A DNA stretch of 35,228 bases, from positions 1-35,228 of the forward strand of contig NZ_FQWO01000017.1 of assembly GCF_900129705.1 (NCBI RefSeq), read 5' to 3'. Source of the stretch: Flavobacterium granuli. Lineage in GTDB: Bacteria > Bacteroidota > Bacteroidia > Flavobacteriales > Flavobacteriaceae. Every line of letters starts with the position of its first letter. The first letter of the stretch is position 1. Shown in pieces: positions 1 to 9,496 of this stretch. The notes under the pieces are model-generated. The model was not told where the DNA came from. It saw only the letters and a program-made list of their open reading frames with translations, and searched no databases. The position numbers were made by a program, and so were the translations under genes.

Positions 1-438
1 AAAGCATCAGTAGTCGTTCCTGTGATTGTTCCTGAGCAATTGTCTGTAGTTGTCGGAGCTGTTGCAGTAGCCGTACACTCACCTGTTACATCCGCCAAAG
101 TAGGTGTCACTGGAGCCGTTACATCTTTTACAACTATGTTTTGAGTTGCTGTTGTTTTGTTTCCGTTACCGTCATCAAAAGTCCAAGTAATAACAGAAGT
201 CCCTTGAGTACTTCTTGTCAAAGCATCAGTAGTCGTTCCTGTGATTGTTCCTGAGCAATTGTCTGTAGTTGTCGGAGCTGTTGCAGTAGCCGTACACTCA
301 CCTGTTACATCCGCCAAAGTAGGTGTCACTGGAGCCGTTACATCTTTTACAACTACGTTTTGAGTTTGTGTCGATTTGTTCCCTGCTGCATCAGTGAAGG
401 TCCAAGTAACAGTCGTATTTCCCTGAGCTGTGATTGGG
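1..438 (-). repeat. 219-bp HYR-like coding repeats
   Basis: The stretch beginning aaagcatcagtagtcg at position 1 recurs at 220, a period of 219 bp (73 residues). The translated unit carries the HYR-type pattern of ECTAT, TDNCSGT and WTFDDGNGN. A diverged third unit lies to about 600. More copies probably lie beyond the left edge. Confidence 0.85.
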
Positions 439-3400
439 AATGCCGTTGAAGTGGTTCCTGTGATTGATCCAGAACAATTATCCGTAGCCGTTGGTGCTGT
501 GATTGAAGCCACTGAACATTGTCCCGTAACTGTTGCCAACGATGCCGCATCTGCAACCGGAGCTGTAGTGTCGCCAACTGCTACTAAAACCGAAGCAGAA
601 TTTACTGCCGGACAAACTCCATTTTGAACTACTGCACGATAATAACGGTTTGCAGTCAAAGTTCCCATTTGAACACCTGTCAATGGAGAAGCTGTAGCTC
701 CAATAATATCACTAAAAGTAACATTATCCGTAGATGATTGCCATTGTATTGTTCCTGTATTTCCTGATAATGTCAAATTCGCAGGAGAAGTTCCTGAACA
801 AATCGTTTGAGCAGAAGAAACCGTTCCAGCAACCGAAACTGGAGTTACCGTCACCAAAACGGAAGCAGAATTTACTGCCGGACAAACTCCATTTTGTACC
901 ACTGCACGATAATAACGGTTTACAGTCAAAGTTCCCATTTGAGCACTTGTCAAAGGAGAAGCTGTAGCTCCGCTAATATCACTAAAAGTGACATTATCCG
1001 TAGATGATTGCCATTGTATTGTTCCTGTATTCCCTGATAATGTCAAATTCGCAGGAGAAGTTCCAGAACAAATCGTTTGAGCAGAAGAGACCGTTCCAGC
1101 AACCGAAACCGGGGTCACGGTCACCAAAACGGAAGCAGAATTTACTGCCGTACAAACTCCATTTTGAACTACTGCACGATAATAACGGTTTGCAGTCAAA
1201 ACTCCCATTTGAGCACCTGTCAATGGAGAAGCTGTAGCTCCAATAATATCACTAAAAGTGACATTATCCGTAGATGATTGCCATTGTATTGTTCCTGTAT
1301 TCCCCGCTAATGTCAAATTCGCAGGAGAAGTTCCCGAACAAATTGTTTGGGCAGAAGAGACCGTTCCAGCAACCGAAACCGGAGTTACCGTCACCAAAAC
1401 GGAAGTAGAATTTACTGCCGGACAAACTCCATTTTGAACTACTGCACGATAATAACGGTTTGCAGTCAAAGTTCCCATTTGAGCACTTGTCAAAGGAGAA
1501 GCTGTAGCTCCGCTAATATCACTAAAAGTAACATTATCCGTAGATGATTGCCATTGTATTGTTCCTATATTCCCCGCTAATGTCAAATTCGCAGGTGAAG
1601 TTCCCGAACAAATTGTTTGGGCAGAAGAGACCGTTCCAGCAACCGAAACCGGGGTCACGGTCACCAAAACGGAAGCCGAATTTACCGATGAACAACTTCC
1701 ACTTTGAACTACCGCTCTATAAGATGTAGTCGCCGTTAAATTTGTTACCGTTAAACTAGTAGTGGTATTGGCAATAGGGGTTCCCGCTGTAGCGAAATTA
1801 TCCAGTGATGATTCCCATCTTACAACTGATCCTGTATGACCTGATAAAGTGAGAGTCGAACTGTTTGTTCCACTACAAACTGTAGCGTTTCCTACAAGGC
1901 TTCCTCCAACTGAAGCTGGATTTACCGTAACCGTTACCGCTGTTCTTGCACTCTCACATCCGTTTACCGTTTGGCTTGCATAATATGTTCCCGACCCTAT
2001 TAGTGTTGTCTTCGCCAATGCCGCTCCTCCTGTATTAACATTGTACCATTTGATATTAGTTCCTGTAGGTACTAAATCATTTACACTCTTAAGATCTTCT
2101 GAACAGAAGGTCTGTGCTGAAGCTATTGGTGCCGCTGGGGTAGCGTTTACTGTTACCACTACCGACTTGACATCAAAACATCCTGCCGCTGTAGTTCCTT
2201 TTATGTAATATGTTCCTGTTGTTGCTGCCGCTGGGCTAGCGTAAACAGTTGTCGCTGTAGCATCAGTGAAATATGTATAAGTCAATCCTGATGTACTTCC
2301 AGCAGTAATTGCTGCTGCTGTAAGATCCACCGTTGATGGTGAACATACTGCCGCTGGATTTGTAATCGTTAAGGTAGGTTTTACATTTACAGTTATTGTT
2401 TTGGTTGCTGTTACTGTACCACAAGACCCACCAGTCGTTGTTAATGTTAAAGTGATACTACCTGATTCTCCGGCTCCTGCTGTATATGTTGCCGTTGACG
2501 GGTCATTTGCATTTGTCCAAGTCCCTGTACCACCTGTCCAAGTACCACCAGTTGCTCCACCACCTACTGATCCGCCCATAGCTGCCGACATATCGTCCTG
2601 ACAAATTGCTGTCAACGCAGTACCTGCATTAGCTGTTGGATTTGGATTTACCGTTACCACAACTGCAGTTCTAGCACTCTCACATCCATTAGTCGTCTGA
2701 CTTGCATAGTATGTTCCGGTTGCTAAAACTTCTGTTCCTGTGTATTGTGTTCCTGCCGTTGCGGCATTGTACCATTTAACTGCAGTCCCTGTAGCCACTA
2801 AATCAGATATTTTTTTATTGTCTACACTACAAAAACTTTGTGCATTTGCCGTTGGAGGAGCCGTTGTATTAACCGTTACTAAAGCAGAAACACAGGCAGT
2901 AGTATTACACTCACCTTTGTATCGCACATAATACGTAGTGCTAACTGCAGGAGAAACCCTAATACTATTACCGGTTCCCACCGCTGTACCTCCGCAGGAT
3001 CCCGAAAACCATTCCGCTATTGCGCCTGTTCCCGCACTACCTCCTACAAGGCTAAGCGTAGTAAAATCGCCTGGACATATCGTAGTGGTTCCTGTAATTC
3101 CTGTAGGAGCAACAGCATTTGATTTTATAACAAATGCCGTGGCCGTTCTACAATCTGGTATATCTGTAGTAGCAGCATAAAAAATATAAGTCCCTGGAGT
3201 ATCTGTATTGGACAAACCTGAGCCTGGAGCCACAACCGGATTAAAAGAAGAACCCGAACCTATCGGTGATCCCCCACTAGCTGTTGTGTACCAATTTATA
3301 GCTGGAATTATTCCGCCGCCAGAAGGTGGTGTAATAGTCCAATTGAAAGCTCCTGTTTCATTGTCTTTAGTTGTAGAAATTAAAGTATATGTACTACCTG

Positions 3401-5747
3401 CTGCTAAAGTAACCGTTATCTTAGGCTCATTATCAGAACCACTATTATCATCGCCAGCCAGCCAAGTTCCTCCACGGTCACAGTCCCCTGGAACGAATGC
3501 ACCAGAAACGATGTATCCCATACCATTATACGAGTCATTTCTATTCATTTCGAAAATATAAGATCCGCTAATACTTACTTCAAAACTTATAGCTATATAT
3601 TTACTACTATTACCATTACCACTAAAACCACAACCTTTAGTAGAAATATTATCTTTAGGTCTATTTGCAGAAGGGCTACTCGTTGTCCAGGCACCAGATA
3701 ATGTAGTCACAGAAGTGGTAGCAGAAGTGGTAGCAGTCAAACTCCCAGATTCTCCCGGACATATGGCAACACCAGTAGTTAATGGTGCTGAATCACAAGA
3801 AATTGGCGTAGGTGTTATTGAGGCGCTATTATTTCCCGGTACAGGATCAGTCTCATCGCTTGAGATAGTCGCAGTATTCGTATAAGCACCCGTCTTCAAT
3901 ACTTTCGCCTTAACGTCTAAAGTAGCAGTTGCGCCATTGGCTAAATTCCCTATAGACCATACCCCTGTCCCATTAGCATAAGTACCTAATGATGGAGTGG
4001 CACTTACAAAAGTATAACCGCTTGGCAATATATCATTAACAAGAACTCCAGTAGCAGAACTGGGACCCTCATTTTTGGCAGTAATAGTAAAGGTTACATT
4101 GGCATCAAATATTGGTCTCTCATTATCAACCGTCTTCGCAATTGATAAATCCGTACACAAGGCAACAGAAATTGGATTAGACACTAATGCCGGACCACAA
4201 GACGTTGTCGAAGAAACCGAATAAGCCCCAGAAGTTGTAGCGGTATAAGATGCCGAAGTTGCACCAGTTATTGGAGCTCCATTTAAATACCATTGATAAG
4301 GAGCAATTCCGGAACTCACTGTTAAAACCGCAGTTTGAGCAGAACAGGAACCACCTGCAACATACGTTAAATTCGGGTCACTAGGCAGATCAACAAATTT
4401 AGAGAAAAAACCAGACATAGAAAAGCCTCCCCCTTGCTCCACTAATGAAACGGTCAATCTTGAAGTACTAGAAATATTTATAACAGCTGGGGAATTAATA
4501 TTCGCTTTAGTAAAAGTTATTAGGTACCATCCTGTCGTCCCTAATTGCCTTTTCGCTACCCCTGAATAACCCGTGATATCAACACCACTTAGATACACTT
4601 TGTCTGTAGCACTTTTTAACAAAATATAACCAAAATAATCCAGCGGACTCTTGTTATAAGCCAAAAATTGAGAAGTCTCAACAACCAGGGAACCCGAACA
4701 AGCCTGAGCGGGTGCAACTGTAGAAATATCCACCTCACAACCATCGGCTGTTCCTGAATAAACCACTACATTTTCTGTAGCTACAATTCTAGAAGAGGAA
4801 TATTTATTATTACCGGCTACTCCATTTATAAATGTATAAAAATCACCAGCATTTGTTAATACTTTAGTCGTGGCTTCAACAAAACTCCCCGCACTATTAT
4901 AAGTAGTAACAGTAACTGATGTATTAGCTACCGTTGCAACAACCGTTGTTTGTTCGGCCGTATCATTACCATTCCCTTTGACTACAATATACTCCTTACC
5001 TAAGACACTAATAGGTGGGATTTGATCAAAAGTTCCATCGCCACAGGCTACAGGAGCATCAATTGCAGCACCAGTATTCATTACTATAGATCTTGAAGAG
5101 GTGACCAGAGAACCCATCGTTGCTTTAAAAAGCCAACTTTGTCCAGCCTGCAAAGTAGCAACAACACTCCCGTTTACACTTAAAACCGTATTATTATATA
5201 ATGCCATTGCACTATAAATTGGCGTCCCATTCCCTGTTGAGTCATTCCTATAATAACCAACTCTAAAACTAACCCCTACTCCCGGATTACCAAAACTGCT
5301 TAATGCGGCATTACCCTTAATGTATGAATCCCCCCCTGATATTTGATCCGATGCAATATTTCTTAAATTGACTGAAATCGGTTTATCACCACTAACTATG
5401 ATACCTCCTGCATTTATTACAGTACTTAAGGTATGCATAGCTAAAGAAGTTGGATTCCCAACAAACCTATAGACCGCTGGTGATCCTGCTTTTGTGGTTA
5501 AACTTGTAACTGCTACCCCCGTTGTGGTAGTTAAACTAACAGGAGTCCCATCACTTTTAGTAATCGTGAAGTTAACTGCAGCTATAGATTCAGTCGACAC
5601 TACAATCTCATTGGCATTAGAAAAATATTGCCATGGAGCCGGAGCAATATAATGCTTCTCATAAAACTGCGCATTAACAGCATGAGTAGCAAATATTAAA
5701 AAAAGTATTAAAAAAATATTTTTTCTTGATAAAGTAAAATTCAGCAT
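1..5747 (-). CDS. Giant secreted Ig/HYR-repeat adhesin, N-terminal part (runs off left edge)
   Basis: One open frame on the minus strand runs from ATG at 5747 to the window edge (1915 codons, no stop), so the C-terminus and any type IX sorting domain are missing. Residues 1-26 form a signal peptide ending in HAVNA before QFYEKHY. Residues about 27-450 resemble the IgGFc-binding N-terminal domain of Bacteroidota surface proteins. An Ig-like unit follows (to about 525), then a DUF11 domain (about 527-620, beginning DLSIAKTVDN and containing NEGPSSATGV), and a pre-peptidase-like beta domain (about 670-790). Many Ig-like modules then share a VTVNP-type linker. The last part holds four near-identical 90-residue units (DNA 601-1680) and HYR-like 73-residue units (1-438). 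A role as a surface adhesin or gliding-related protein exported by Sec and T9SS is inference from architecture. No operon partner is visible downstream. Confidence 0.9.
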   Translation of the reverse strand, partial: MLNFTLSRKNIFLILFLIFATHAVNAQFYEKHYIAPAPWQYFSNANEIVVSTESIAAVNFTITKSDGTPVSLTTTTGVAVTSLTTKAGSPAVYRFVGNPTSLAMHTLSTVINAGGIIVSGDKPISVNLRNIASDQISGGDSYIKGNAALSSFGNPGVGVSFRVGYYRNDSTGNGTPIYSAMALYNNTVLSVNGSVVATLQAGQSWLFKATMGSLVTSSRSIVMNTGAAIDAPVACGDGTFDQIPPISVLGKEYIVVKGNGNDTAEQTTVVATVANTSVTVTTYNSAGSFVEATTKVLTNAGDFYTFINGVAGNNKYSSSRIVATENVVVYSGTADGCEVDISTVAPAQACSGSLVVETSQFLAYNKSPLDYFGYILLKSATDKVYLSGVDITGYSGVAKRQLGTTGWYLITFTKANINSPAVINISSTSRLTVSLVEQGGGFSMSGFFSKFVDLPSDPNLTYVAGGSCSAQTAVLTVSSGIAPYQWYLNGAPITGATSASYTATTSGAYSVSSTTSCGPALVSNPISVALCTDLSIAKTVDNERPIFDANVTFTITAKNEGPSSATGVLVNDILPSGYTFVSATPSLGTYANGTGVWSIGNLANGATATLDVKAKVLKTGAYTNTATISSDETDPVPGNNSASITPTPISCDSAPLTTGVAICPGESGSLTATTSATTSVTTLSGAWTTSSPSANRPKDNISTKGCGFSGNGNSSKYIAISFEVSISGSYIFEMNRNDSYNGMGYIVSGAFVPGDCDRGGTWLAGDDNSGSDNEPKITVTLAAGSTYTLISTTKDNETGAFNWTITPPSGGGIIPAINWYTTASGGSPIGSGSSFNPVVAPGSGLSNTDTPGTYIFYAATTDIPDCRTATAFVIKSNAVAPTGITGTTTICPGDFTTLSLVGGSAGTGAIAEWFSGSCGGTAVGTGNSIRVSPAVSTTYYVRYKGECNTTACVSALVTVNTTAPPTANAQSFCSVDNKKISDLVATGTAVKWYNAATAGTQYTGTEVLATGTYYASQTTNGCESARTAVVVTVNPNPTANAGTALTAICQDDMSAAMGGSVGGGATGGTWTGGTGTWTNANDPSTATYTAGAGESGSITLTLTTTGGSCGTVTATKTITVNVKPTLTITNPAAVCSPSTVDLTAAAITAGSTSGLTYTYFTDATATTVYASPAAATTGTYYIKGTTAAGCFDVKSVVVTVNATPAAPIASAQTFCSEDLKSVNDLVPTGTNIKWYNVNTGGAALAKTTLIGSGTYYASQTVNGCESARTAVTVTVNPASVGGSLVGNATVCSGTNSSTLTLSGHTGSVVRWESSLDNFATAGTPIANTTTSLTVTNLTATTSYRAVVQSGSCSSVNSASVLVTVTPVSVAGTVSSAQTICSGTSPANLTLAGNIGTIQWQSSTDNVTFSDISGATASPLTSAQMGTLTANRYYRAVVQNGVCPAVNSTSVLVTVTPVSVAGTVSSAQTICSGTSPANLTLAGNTGTIQWQSSTDNVTFSDIIGATASPLTGAQMGVLTANRYYRAVVQNGVCTAVNSASVLVTVTPVSVAGTVSSAQTICSGTSPANLTLSGNTGTIQWQSSTDNVTFSDISGATASPLTSAQMGTLTVNRYYRAVVQNGVCPAVNSASVLVTVTPVSVAGTVSSAQTICSGTSPANLTLSGNTGTIQWQSSTDNVTFSDIIGATASPLTGVQMGTLTANRYYRAVVQNGVCPAVNSASVLVAVGDTTAPVADAASLATVTGQCSVASITAPTATDNCSGSITGTTSTAFPITAQGNTTVTWTFTDAAGNKSTQTQNVVVKDVTAPVTPTLADVTGECTATATAPTTTDNCSGTITGTTTDALTRSTQGTSVITWTFDDGNGNKTTATQNIVVKDVTAPVTPTLADVTGECTATATAPTTTDNCSGTITGTTTDA
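601..1680 (-). repeat. Four tandem 270-bp coding repeats (90 aa each)
   Basis: The boundary sequence gcagaatttactgccg recurs with exactly 270-bp phase at 601, 871, 1141 and 1411, and a diverged fifth unit begins at 1681. Units are close to identical at DNA level and keep the adhesin frame, so repeat number could change by recombination without breaking the gene. Confidence 0.9.
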
Positions 5748-6754
5748 ATAAGCAATGATGTTAAATTTTTAGATAAATTATTAAGCATTTAATTGTTAAA
5801 TAAAAATAAGTCCGCAGAAATATGTCCTTTGTACAATTAAATTCAGGAAAAATTGTGTTGGTAAACTAAGCACGATGCATTAAACCTTCAGAAAAGAAGT
5901 AAAAAGAATTAATCCTAAGCTTAGTCCCTGTTTTAAATAAAAAATTTAAAAAAGGAGATAATTGCAGAAACAATTGATCTCTATGTAATGCAGTAGGTTT
6001 CATACTATTTATTTCAAAGGATAAGTTTTATCCTTAAGTTTAACAATCAGACATTTAGGTGTGCGAAAATACACTAATTAAAAATAACACAAAACAATAA
6101 AGATGTTTTATTTCTAATTATCGACCAACGGCATTTTTCTATAGATGAACTACATTAAATTTAGCTATAAATTCTTTATTTTACTACAAAAAAGTCGTTT
6201 TTTTTTAGAAAAAACTATATCGTTGTGGGTTGTGGGTTGTATCCTTCGACTATGCTCAGAATGACAGTGAGTTGTCAGTTGTGAGCCCCGACAGGAATCG
6301 GGATGAGTTGTGAGTTGTGGGTTGTCAGTTATCGGGTGTCGGGTGTCGGGTGTCGGGTGTCGGGTGTCGGGTGTCGGGTGTGTCCTTCGTCCCTTCGGCA
6401 GGCTCAGGGCAGGGCTTAGGTCAGGATGACATTGTTGTGAGTTGTCGTTTGCCTGCATTCTTTGCTGTTTTCATTTCACTATACCATTTTTACTTTTTCG
6501 CTAGATGAAAGAAGCTCCTTAAAAATTAAAAACATCATCCTCTGATTTGGCAGTTAAAAAATCCCACCTATGATTCCGCTAATTCATTTTTGGTTAAAAA
6601 CTAGTTCTTATTTTATTATATTAACAACACCTAAATCGCATAACTAGGCAATTGATTAGGCCCTCCAAAAATTATTTGAACCAGTCTTTGGACCAGTCAT
6701 TGAACTAGTTCGCAGAATGTGTAAAAATCGGTCTGAGTTATTTATCTCAAACGA
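5748..6754. other. Non-coding stretch with dispersed repeats
   Basis: I see no credible gene. The first 400 bases are AT-rich upstream DNA of the adhesin gene, with a small palindrome (aaggata/tatcctt) near 6018-6035 that could be an operator. From about 6220 to 6450 there are heptamer-based repeats and copies of the dispersed element with core agctcaggatgac. Apparent open frames across this part simply read through the heptamers. Confidence 0.6.
6334..6382. repeat. Seven tandem copies of the heptamer gggtgtc
   Basis: Seven consecutive 7-bp units lie here, the last ending in g instead of c. Flanking DNA (6221-6333) is built of degenerate heptamers such as gttgtgg, gttgtga and gttgtca. The same 7-bp phase recurs near 7500-7580, 9505-9555, 16998-17050 (aactgat/aaccgat form) and 17146-17185. 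Confidence 0.9.
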
Positions 6755-6958
6755 CTAACCCACAATCAGCGGTTGTACCAGTTCTAATTTTAAGCCCGTG
6801 TATAAACAAAATTCTTCAATGCTTAGGAATTGATGTTCTTGCTTATTCAATTCCTTTTTAATAGCAATTAGAAGTAATCTTGAATACCGATAACTTTTAC
6901 CAGTAATCCTCTGAACGTCTTTTGGGTATATGCATATTCTTTTCTGTTCTGCTTTCAT
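6755..6958 (-). CDS. Small conserved Bacteroidota protein, helix-turn-helix-like
   Basis: This is a 67-residue basic protein starting at ATG 6958. It contains IYPKDVQRITGKS near the N-terminus and a second segment HQFLSIEEFCLYTGL, a layout I associate with short conserved Bacteroidota proteins of unknown function. The two short helical blocks (RITGKSYRYSRLLL and EEFCLYTGLKLELV) look like paired helix-turn-helix or excisionase-like segments, so DNA binding is possible but not shown. It stands alone between repeat-rich non-coding stretches, with no operon partner. Codon usage resembles its neighbours. I am fairly sure the gene is real and unsure what it does. Confidence 0.6.
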   Translation of the reverse strand: MKAEQKRICIYPKDVQRITGKSYRYSRLLLIAIKKELNKQEHQFLSIEEFCLYTGLKLELVQPLIVG

Positions 6959-7922
6959 TGACCCGTTCTAAAATAACTATAAATATTATTAAATAAATCT
7001 TATTTTAGTTATACAAATATAACTTTTAATCTAAAAATTACTACACAAAATCAGGCTGTTACCTTCGCCTTGCTCGTGCCTAAAAAATAATCCGGATCTA
7101 TATCTAAAACTGTAGTATCCTTATGACCATTAGGATGGGGATAAAAGTCAAGAGAGATTTGTAGCGGGGAAAGCTTTGATGAGATCCCCGTCTTTATTTA
7201 GTGCTGTCGACTTTCTGTAATTTATTTTCGAAATCAAATTCCTTCAACCAAAAAAACATTAATTCCATTTTGTTGAAAATGAAAATTATAGTTTAATACT
7301 TTTCTTTTTTAGCTCACTCAATTTTTATTATAAGTGGTGTGTACTTCGCCTGTTCCCTGTACCCGTGTTTGAATCTTCGATTTCAATGCCTGAAAATTAA
7401 AAACACTACTCTATGCTTTCTAAGTTAAAAATTTGACCGCAGATTCCGCAAATTTTCACTGATTCGTTGGCGGGAATTTGTACGGTTTGTGGTTAGAAAT
7501 ACTTTTGTGTTGGGGTGTCGGGTTGTCAGTTGTGAGCCCCGATAGGAATCGGGATGGGTTGTGAGTTGTCGGTTTGTCGGGTGTGTCCTTCGGCCCTTCG
7601 TCAAAAGCTCAGGGCAGGCTCTGCTCAGGATGACAGTGGGGTGTGGGTTTTCTGTTATCGGTTAGGGTTGGAAATAAGCTTGTTAGAAAAATAATACTGG
7701 AATTTGCCGCACTGGGATGTAAAATTGTATAGTATAAAATAGGCCATAATGGTTTTTAATAGTCCTTTATGGTCGTTTATGAACCCTAGTGCTTTGATTT
7801 TCATTTAAATAGTAAAAGCTTTGTACCATAAATCCGCTTTTAGATGCATCGAAATTGGTTTTATAAGGTTTGAAAAAATGTACCTAACATTTTATACATC
7901 AACATTATAACAATTAGAAATT
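6959..7922. other. Non-coding stretch with repeats before the DUF5675 cassette
   Basis: I see no gene. Contents are a short stem cgggga/tccccg at 7165-7190 followed by a T-rich segment, a hairpin of the cccgat/atcggg type near 7537-7552, heptamer-type repeats (7505-7580), and a copy of the agctcaggatgac element (7584-7634). The 32-nt segment at 7097-7128 has a partner at 9613-9644. The last 100 bases are the AT-rich leader of the 251-aa gene. Confidence 0.55.
7097..7128. repeat. Left copy of a 32-nt direct repeat flanking the DUF5675 cassette
   Basis: This segment begins tctatatctaaaactgta and matches 9613-9644 at 28 of 32 positions in the same orientation. The two copies lie on either side of the four-gene cassette at 7923-9496. 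Confidence 0.5.
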
Positions 7923-8678
7923 ATGGCCCAGCAAAAAGGTATAATTAAATTAAGAGGTACTATCGGGGATATTACTTTTTACAAAACTAAAGACGGTCAT
8001 TTGGCTCGTGAAAAAGGAGGCGTTGATGCCAAACGAATTGCCAATGATCCTGCTTTTCAGCGTACAAGGGAAAATGGAGCTGAATTTGGCAGAGCCGGTA
8101 AGGCAGGTAAAATTTTAAGAGCTTCGATACGCAGCCTGCTTTTGAATGCTGCTGACAGCAGAATGGTCAGCCGATTGACACAAGCTATGGTTAAGGTCAT
8201 CCAAGCGGACACCACCAGTATCCGTGGTTTGCGAAACGTTATTGACGGAGAAGCTGAATTATTAAGCGGTTTCGAATTTAATATTAATGGGACATTGGGT
8301 AGTAGTTTGTTTGCCCCTTATGCCGGAACTATTGATCGTGTTAGTGGTGAAATTGCGATTGCCATTGCTCCTTTTGTGCCCGCAAATATGATTGCTGCTC
8401 CTGCCGGGACGACGCATTTTAAAATCATTTCGGCTGGAACCGAAATTGATTTCGAAGCGGAAACATTTGTAGCCTCGCACTCAGAAACTGCTACTTTAGC
8501 CTGGGATATGGCACCTACGATTGCCATTAGCCATGTCAATATGGTGACTCCAAACAGTACTAAGCCTTTATTTTTAGTATTGGGCATGGAGTTTTACCAA
8601 GAGGTCAACGGACAGATGTACCCCTTGAAAAATGGTGCTTATAACGCATTGGCTGTGGTTGCCGTAAGCGGACTATAA
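7923..8678 (+). CDS. Conserved Bacteroidota protein of unknown function (251 aa)
   Basis: ATG at 7923 opens a 251-residue soluble protein. The N-terminus is strongly patterned: MAQQKGIIKLRGTIGDITFY, then LAREKGGVDAKRI and FQRTRENGAEFG. I recognise this as a recurring Flavobacteriia protein type with no known function. The first 100 residues are basic and helical (AGKAGKILRASIRSLLL), while the rest looks beta-rich and hydrophobic (about residues 115-250), reminiscent of a structural or particle-forming protein, though this is only an impression. It has no signal peptide. The stop codon abuts the ATG of the DUF5675 gene at 8679 with no gap, so the two are surely co-transcribed and probably translationally coupled. 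Confidence 0.8.
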   Translation: MAQQKGIIKLRGTIGDITFYKTKDGHLAREKGGVDAKRIANDPAFQRTRENGAEFGRAGKAGKILRASIRSLLLNAADSRMVSRLTQAMVKVIQADTTSIRGLRNVIDGEAELLSGFEFNINGTLGSSLFAPYAGTIDRVSGEIAIAIAPFVPANMIAAPAGTTHFKIISAGTEIDFEAETFVASHSETATLAWDMAPTIAISHVNMVTPNSTKPLFLVLGMEFYQEVNGQMYPLKNGAYNALAVVAVSGL

Positions 8679-9074
8679 ATGGTTTTGGTATTGACCAGAA
8701 CGTATTTCCCCGAAGGAACTAACGGGAAGCTTGTACATGAAGGCAAAATAACCTGTCATACGATTGAATTGCCATGGAAAGACAATCTTAGTCAAGTTTC
8801 CTGTATTCCTGAGGGGGAATACTTTTTAGAAAAGCGCTACAGTAGCCGATTTGGATGGCATTTGGAAGTTTTGAATGTTCCGAACAGGAGTTTGATTTTG
8901 TTTCATCCGGCTAACAATGCCTTGAAAGAACTTCGCGGCTGTATTGCTCCTGTTAGTCAACATTCAGGTTTTGGATTAGGACTCCAATCGAAACAAGCCT
9001 TTAGAAAGCTCCAAACGGTGGTTTATCCTGAACTGGATGCAAAAGAGAGTATTTTATTAATTGTTCAATCTTGA
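8679..9074 (+). CDS. DUF5675 family protein
   Basis: This 131-residue protein starts immediately after the stop of the previous gene. It has the family hallmarks: an N-terminal strand LVLTRTYFPEGTNGKL, then CHTIELPWKDN, CIPEGEYFL, ILFHPANNALKELRGCIAP, and a conserved C-terminal helix. The His in ILFHPAN and the GC in RGCIAP resemble the arrangement of small L,D-transpeptidase or amidase-like folds seen in phage-associated DUF5675 proteins, so a cell-wall-related role is possible but unproven. No signal peptide is present. The next genes in the cassette encode small membrane proteins, which would fit a lysis-like or envelope-associated module. Confidence 0.8.
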   Translation: MVLVLTRTYFPEGTNGKLVHEGKITCHTIELPWKDNLSQVSCIPEGEYFLEKRYSSRFGWHLEVLNVPNRSLILFHPANNALKELRGCIAPVSQHSGFGLGLQSKQAFRKLQTVVYPELDAKESILLIVQS

Positions 9075-9105
9075 TTCCTTAAGGGAATTGCAAAAAAATA
9101 AAATT

Positions 9106-9333
9106 ATGAATGTACTAAAACGAGCGAAAGCTCCCACTCCAAAATTTTTTAAAATGCTTCGAAATATCGGGCTTGCCTTGGCGGCGGTTGGCGGCAGTAT
9201 TATTGCTGCACCTGTAGTCTTGCCGTTGACAATAGTTACCATGGGTGGTTATCTGGCTGTTGCCGGTGGTGTATTATCGGCTGTAAGTCAGTTGACTGGC
9301 GAGCCTAATTATGATCCTGATGCAAACGAGTAA
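9106..9333 (+). CDS. Small membrane protein of the DUF5675 cassette (75 aa)
   Basis: I place the start at ATG 9106, because the frame upstream of it has only a TTG and overlaps the previous gene. The product is basic at the N-terminus (MNVLKRAKAPTPKFFKML), followed by a continuous hydrophobic Ala/Gly/Val stretch at about residues 22-57 that can form one or two membrane helices, and an acidic tail ending YDPDANE. It shares no motif I can name. Its position after DUF5675 and before another one-helix protein suggests a holin-like or membrane-anchor role; this is inference only. Confidence 0.7.
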   Translation: MNVLKRAKAPTPKFFKMLRNIGLALAAVGGSIIAAPVVLPLTIVTMGGYLAVAGGVLSAVSQLTGEPNYDPDANE

Positions 9334-9496
9334 CAGTCCGCTCATAGGGACTGCGAGTGGCACTTTTTTGAGTGTGTTAGCAAATTTACATTCGGAAGAC
9401 CTATTGAAAACTATTGTGCTGGCTATTATTGGCGCAGTTGTTAGTTTTGCCATCTCCATCCTGCTCAAAAAACTGGTTCGAAAGGAGAAGAAATGA
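9320..9496 (+). CDS. Small one-helix membrane protein, holin-like
   Basis: Two ATGs (9311 and 9320) are possible; I use 9320 (MQTSNSPLIGTASGTFL), since both overlap the end of the preceding gene and the motif after 9320 is the part I recognise from similar cassettes. The 58-residue product has a short extracytoplasmic-looking N-terminus, one hydrophobic helix (KTIVLAIIGAVVSFAISILL) and a very basic end (KKLVRKEKK), the shape of small holin-like proteins. The overlap implies coupled translation with the gene before it. A strong terminator lies 63 bases after the stop. Confidence 0.6.
   Translation: MQTSNSPLIGTASGTFLSVLANLHSEDLLKTIVLAIIGAVVSFAISILLKKLVRKEKK

Noticed and set aside
601..1680. 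Possible CRISPR array
   Set aside because: Unit length is 270 bp with no spacers and the adhesin frame is maintained; these are coding repeats.
353..3561. Several short open frames on both strands inside the adhesin
   Set aside because: All overlap the long minus-strand adhesin frame and repeat with it; they are shadows.
6165..6458. Open frame of 97 codons on the minus strand
   Set aside because: It reads through heptamer repeats (Pro/Asp/Thr/Arg periodic) and dispersed repeat DNA; no coding character.
6317..6508. Open frame of 63 codons on the plus strand
   Set aside because: Same heptamer array in another frame; the regular GVGCRVS-like pattern comes from the repeat.
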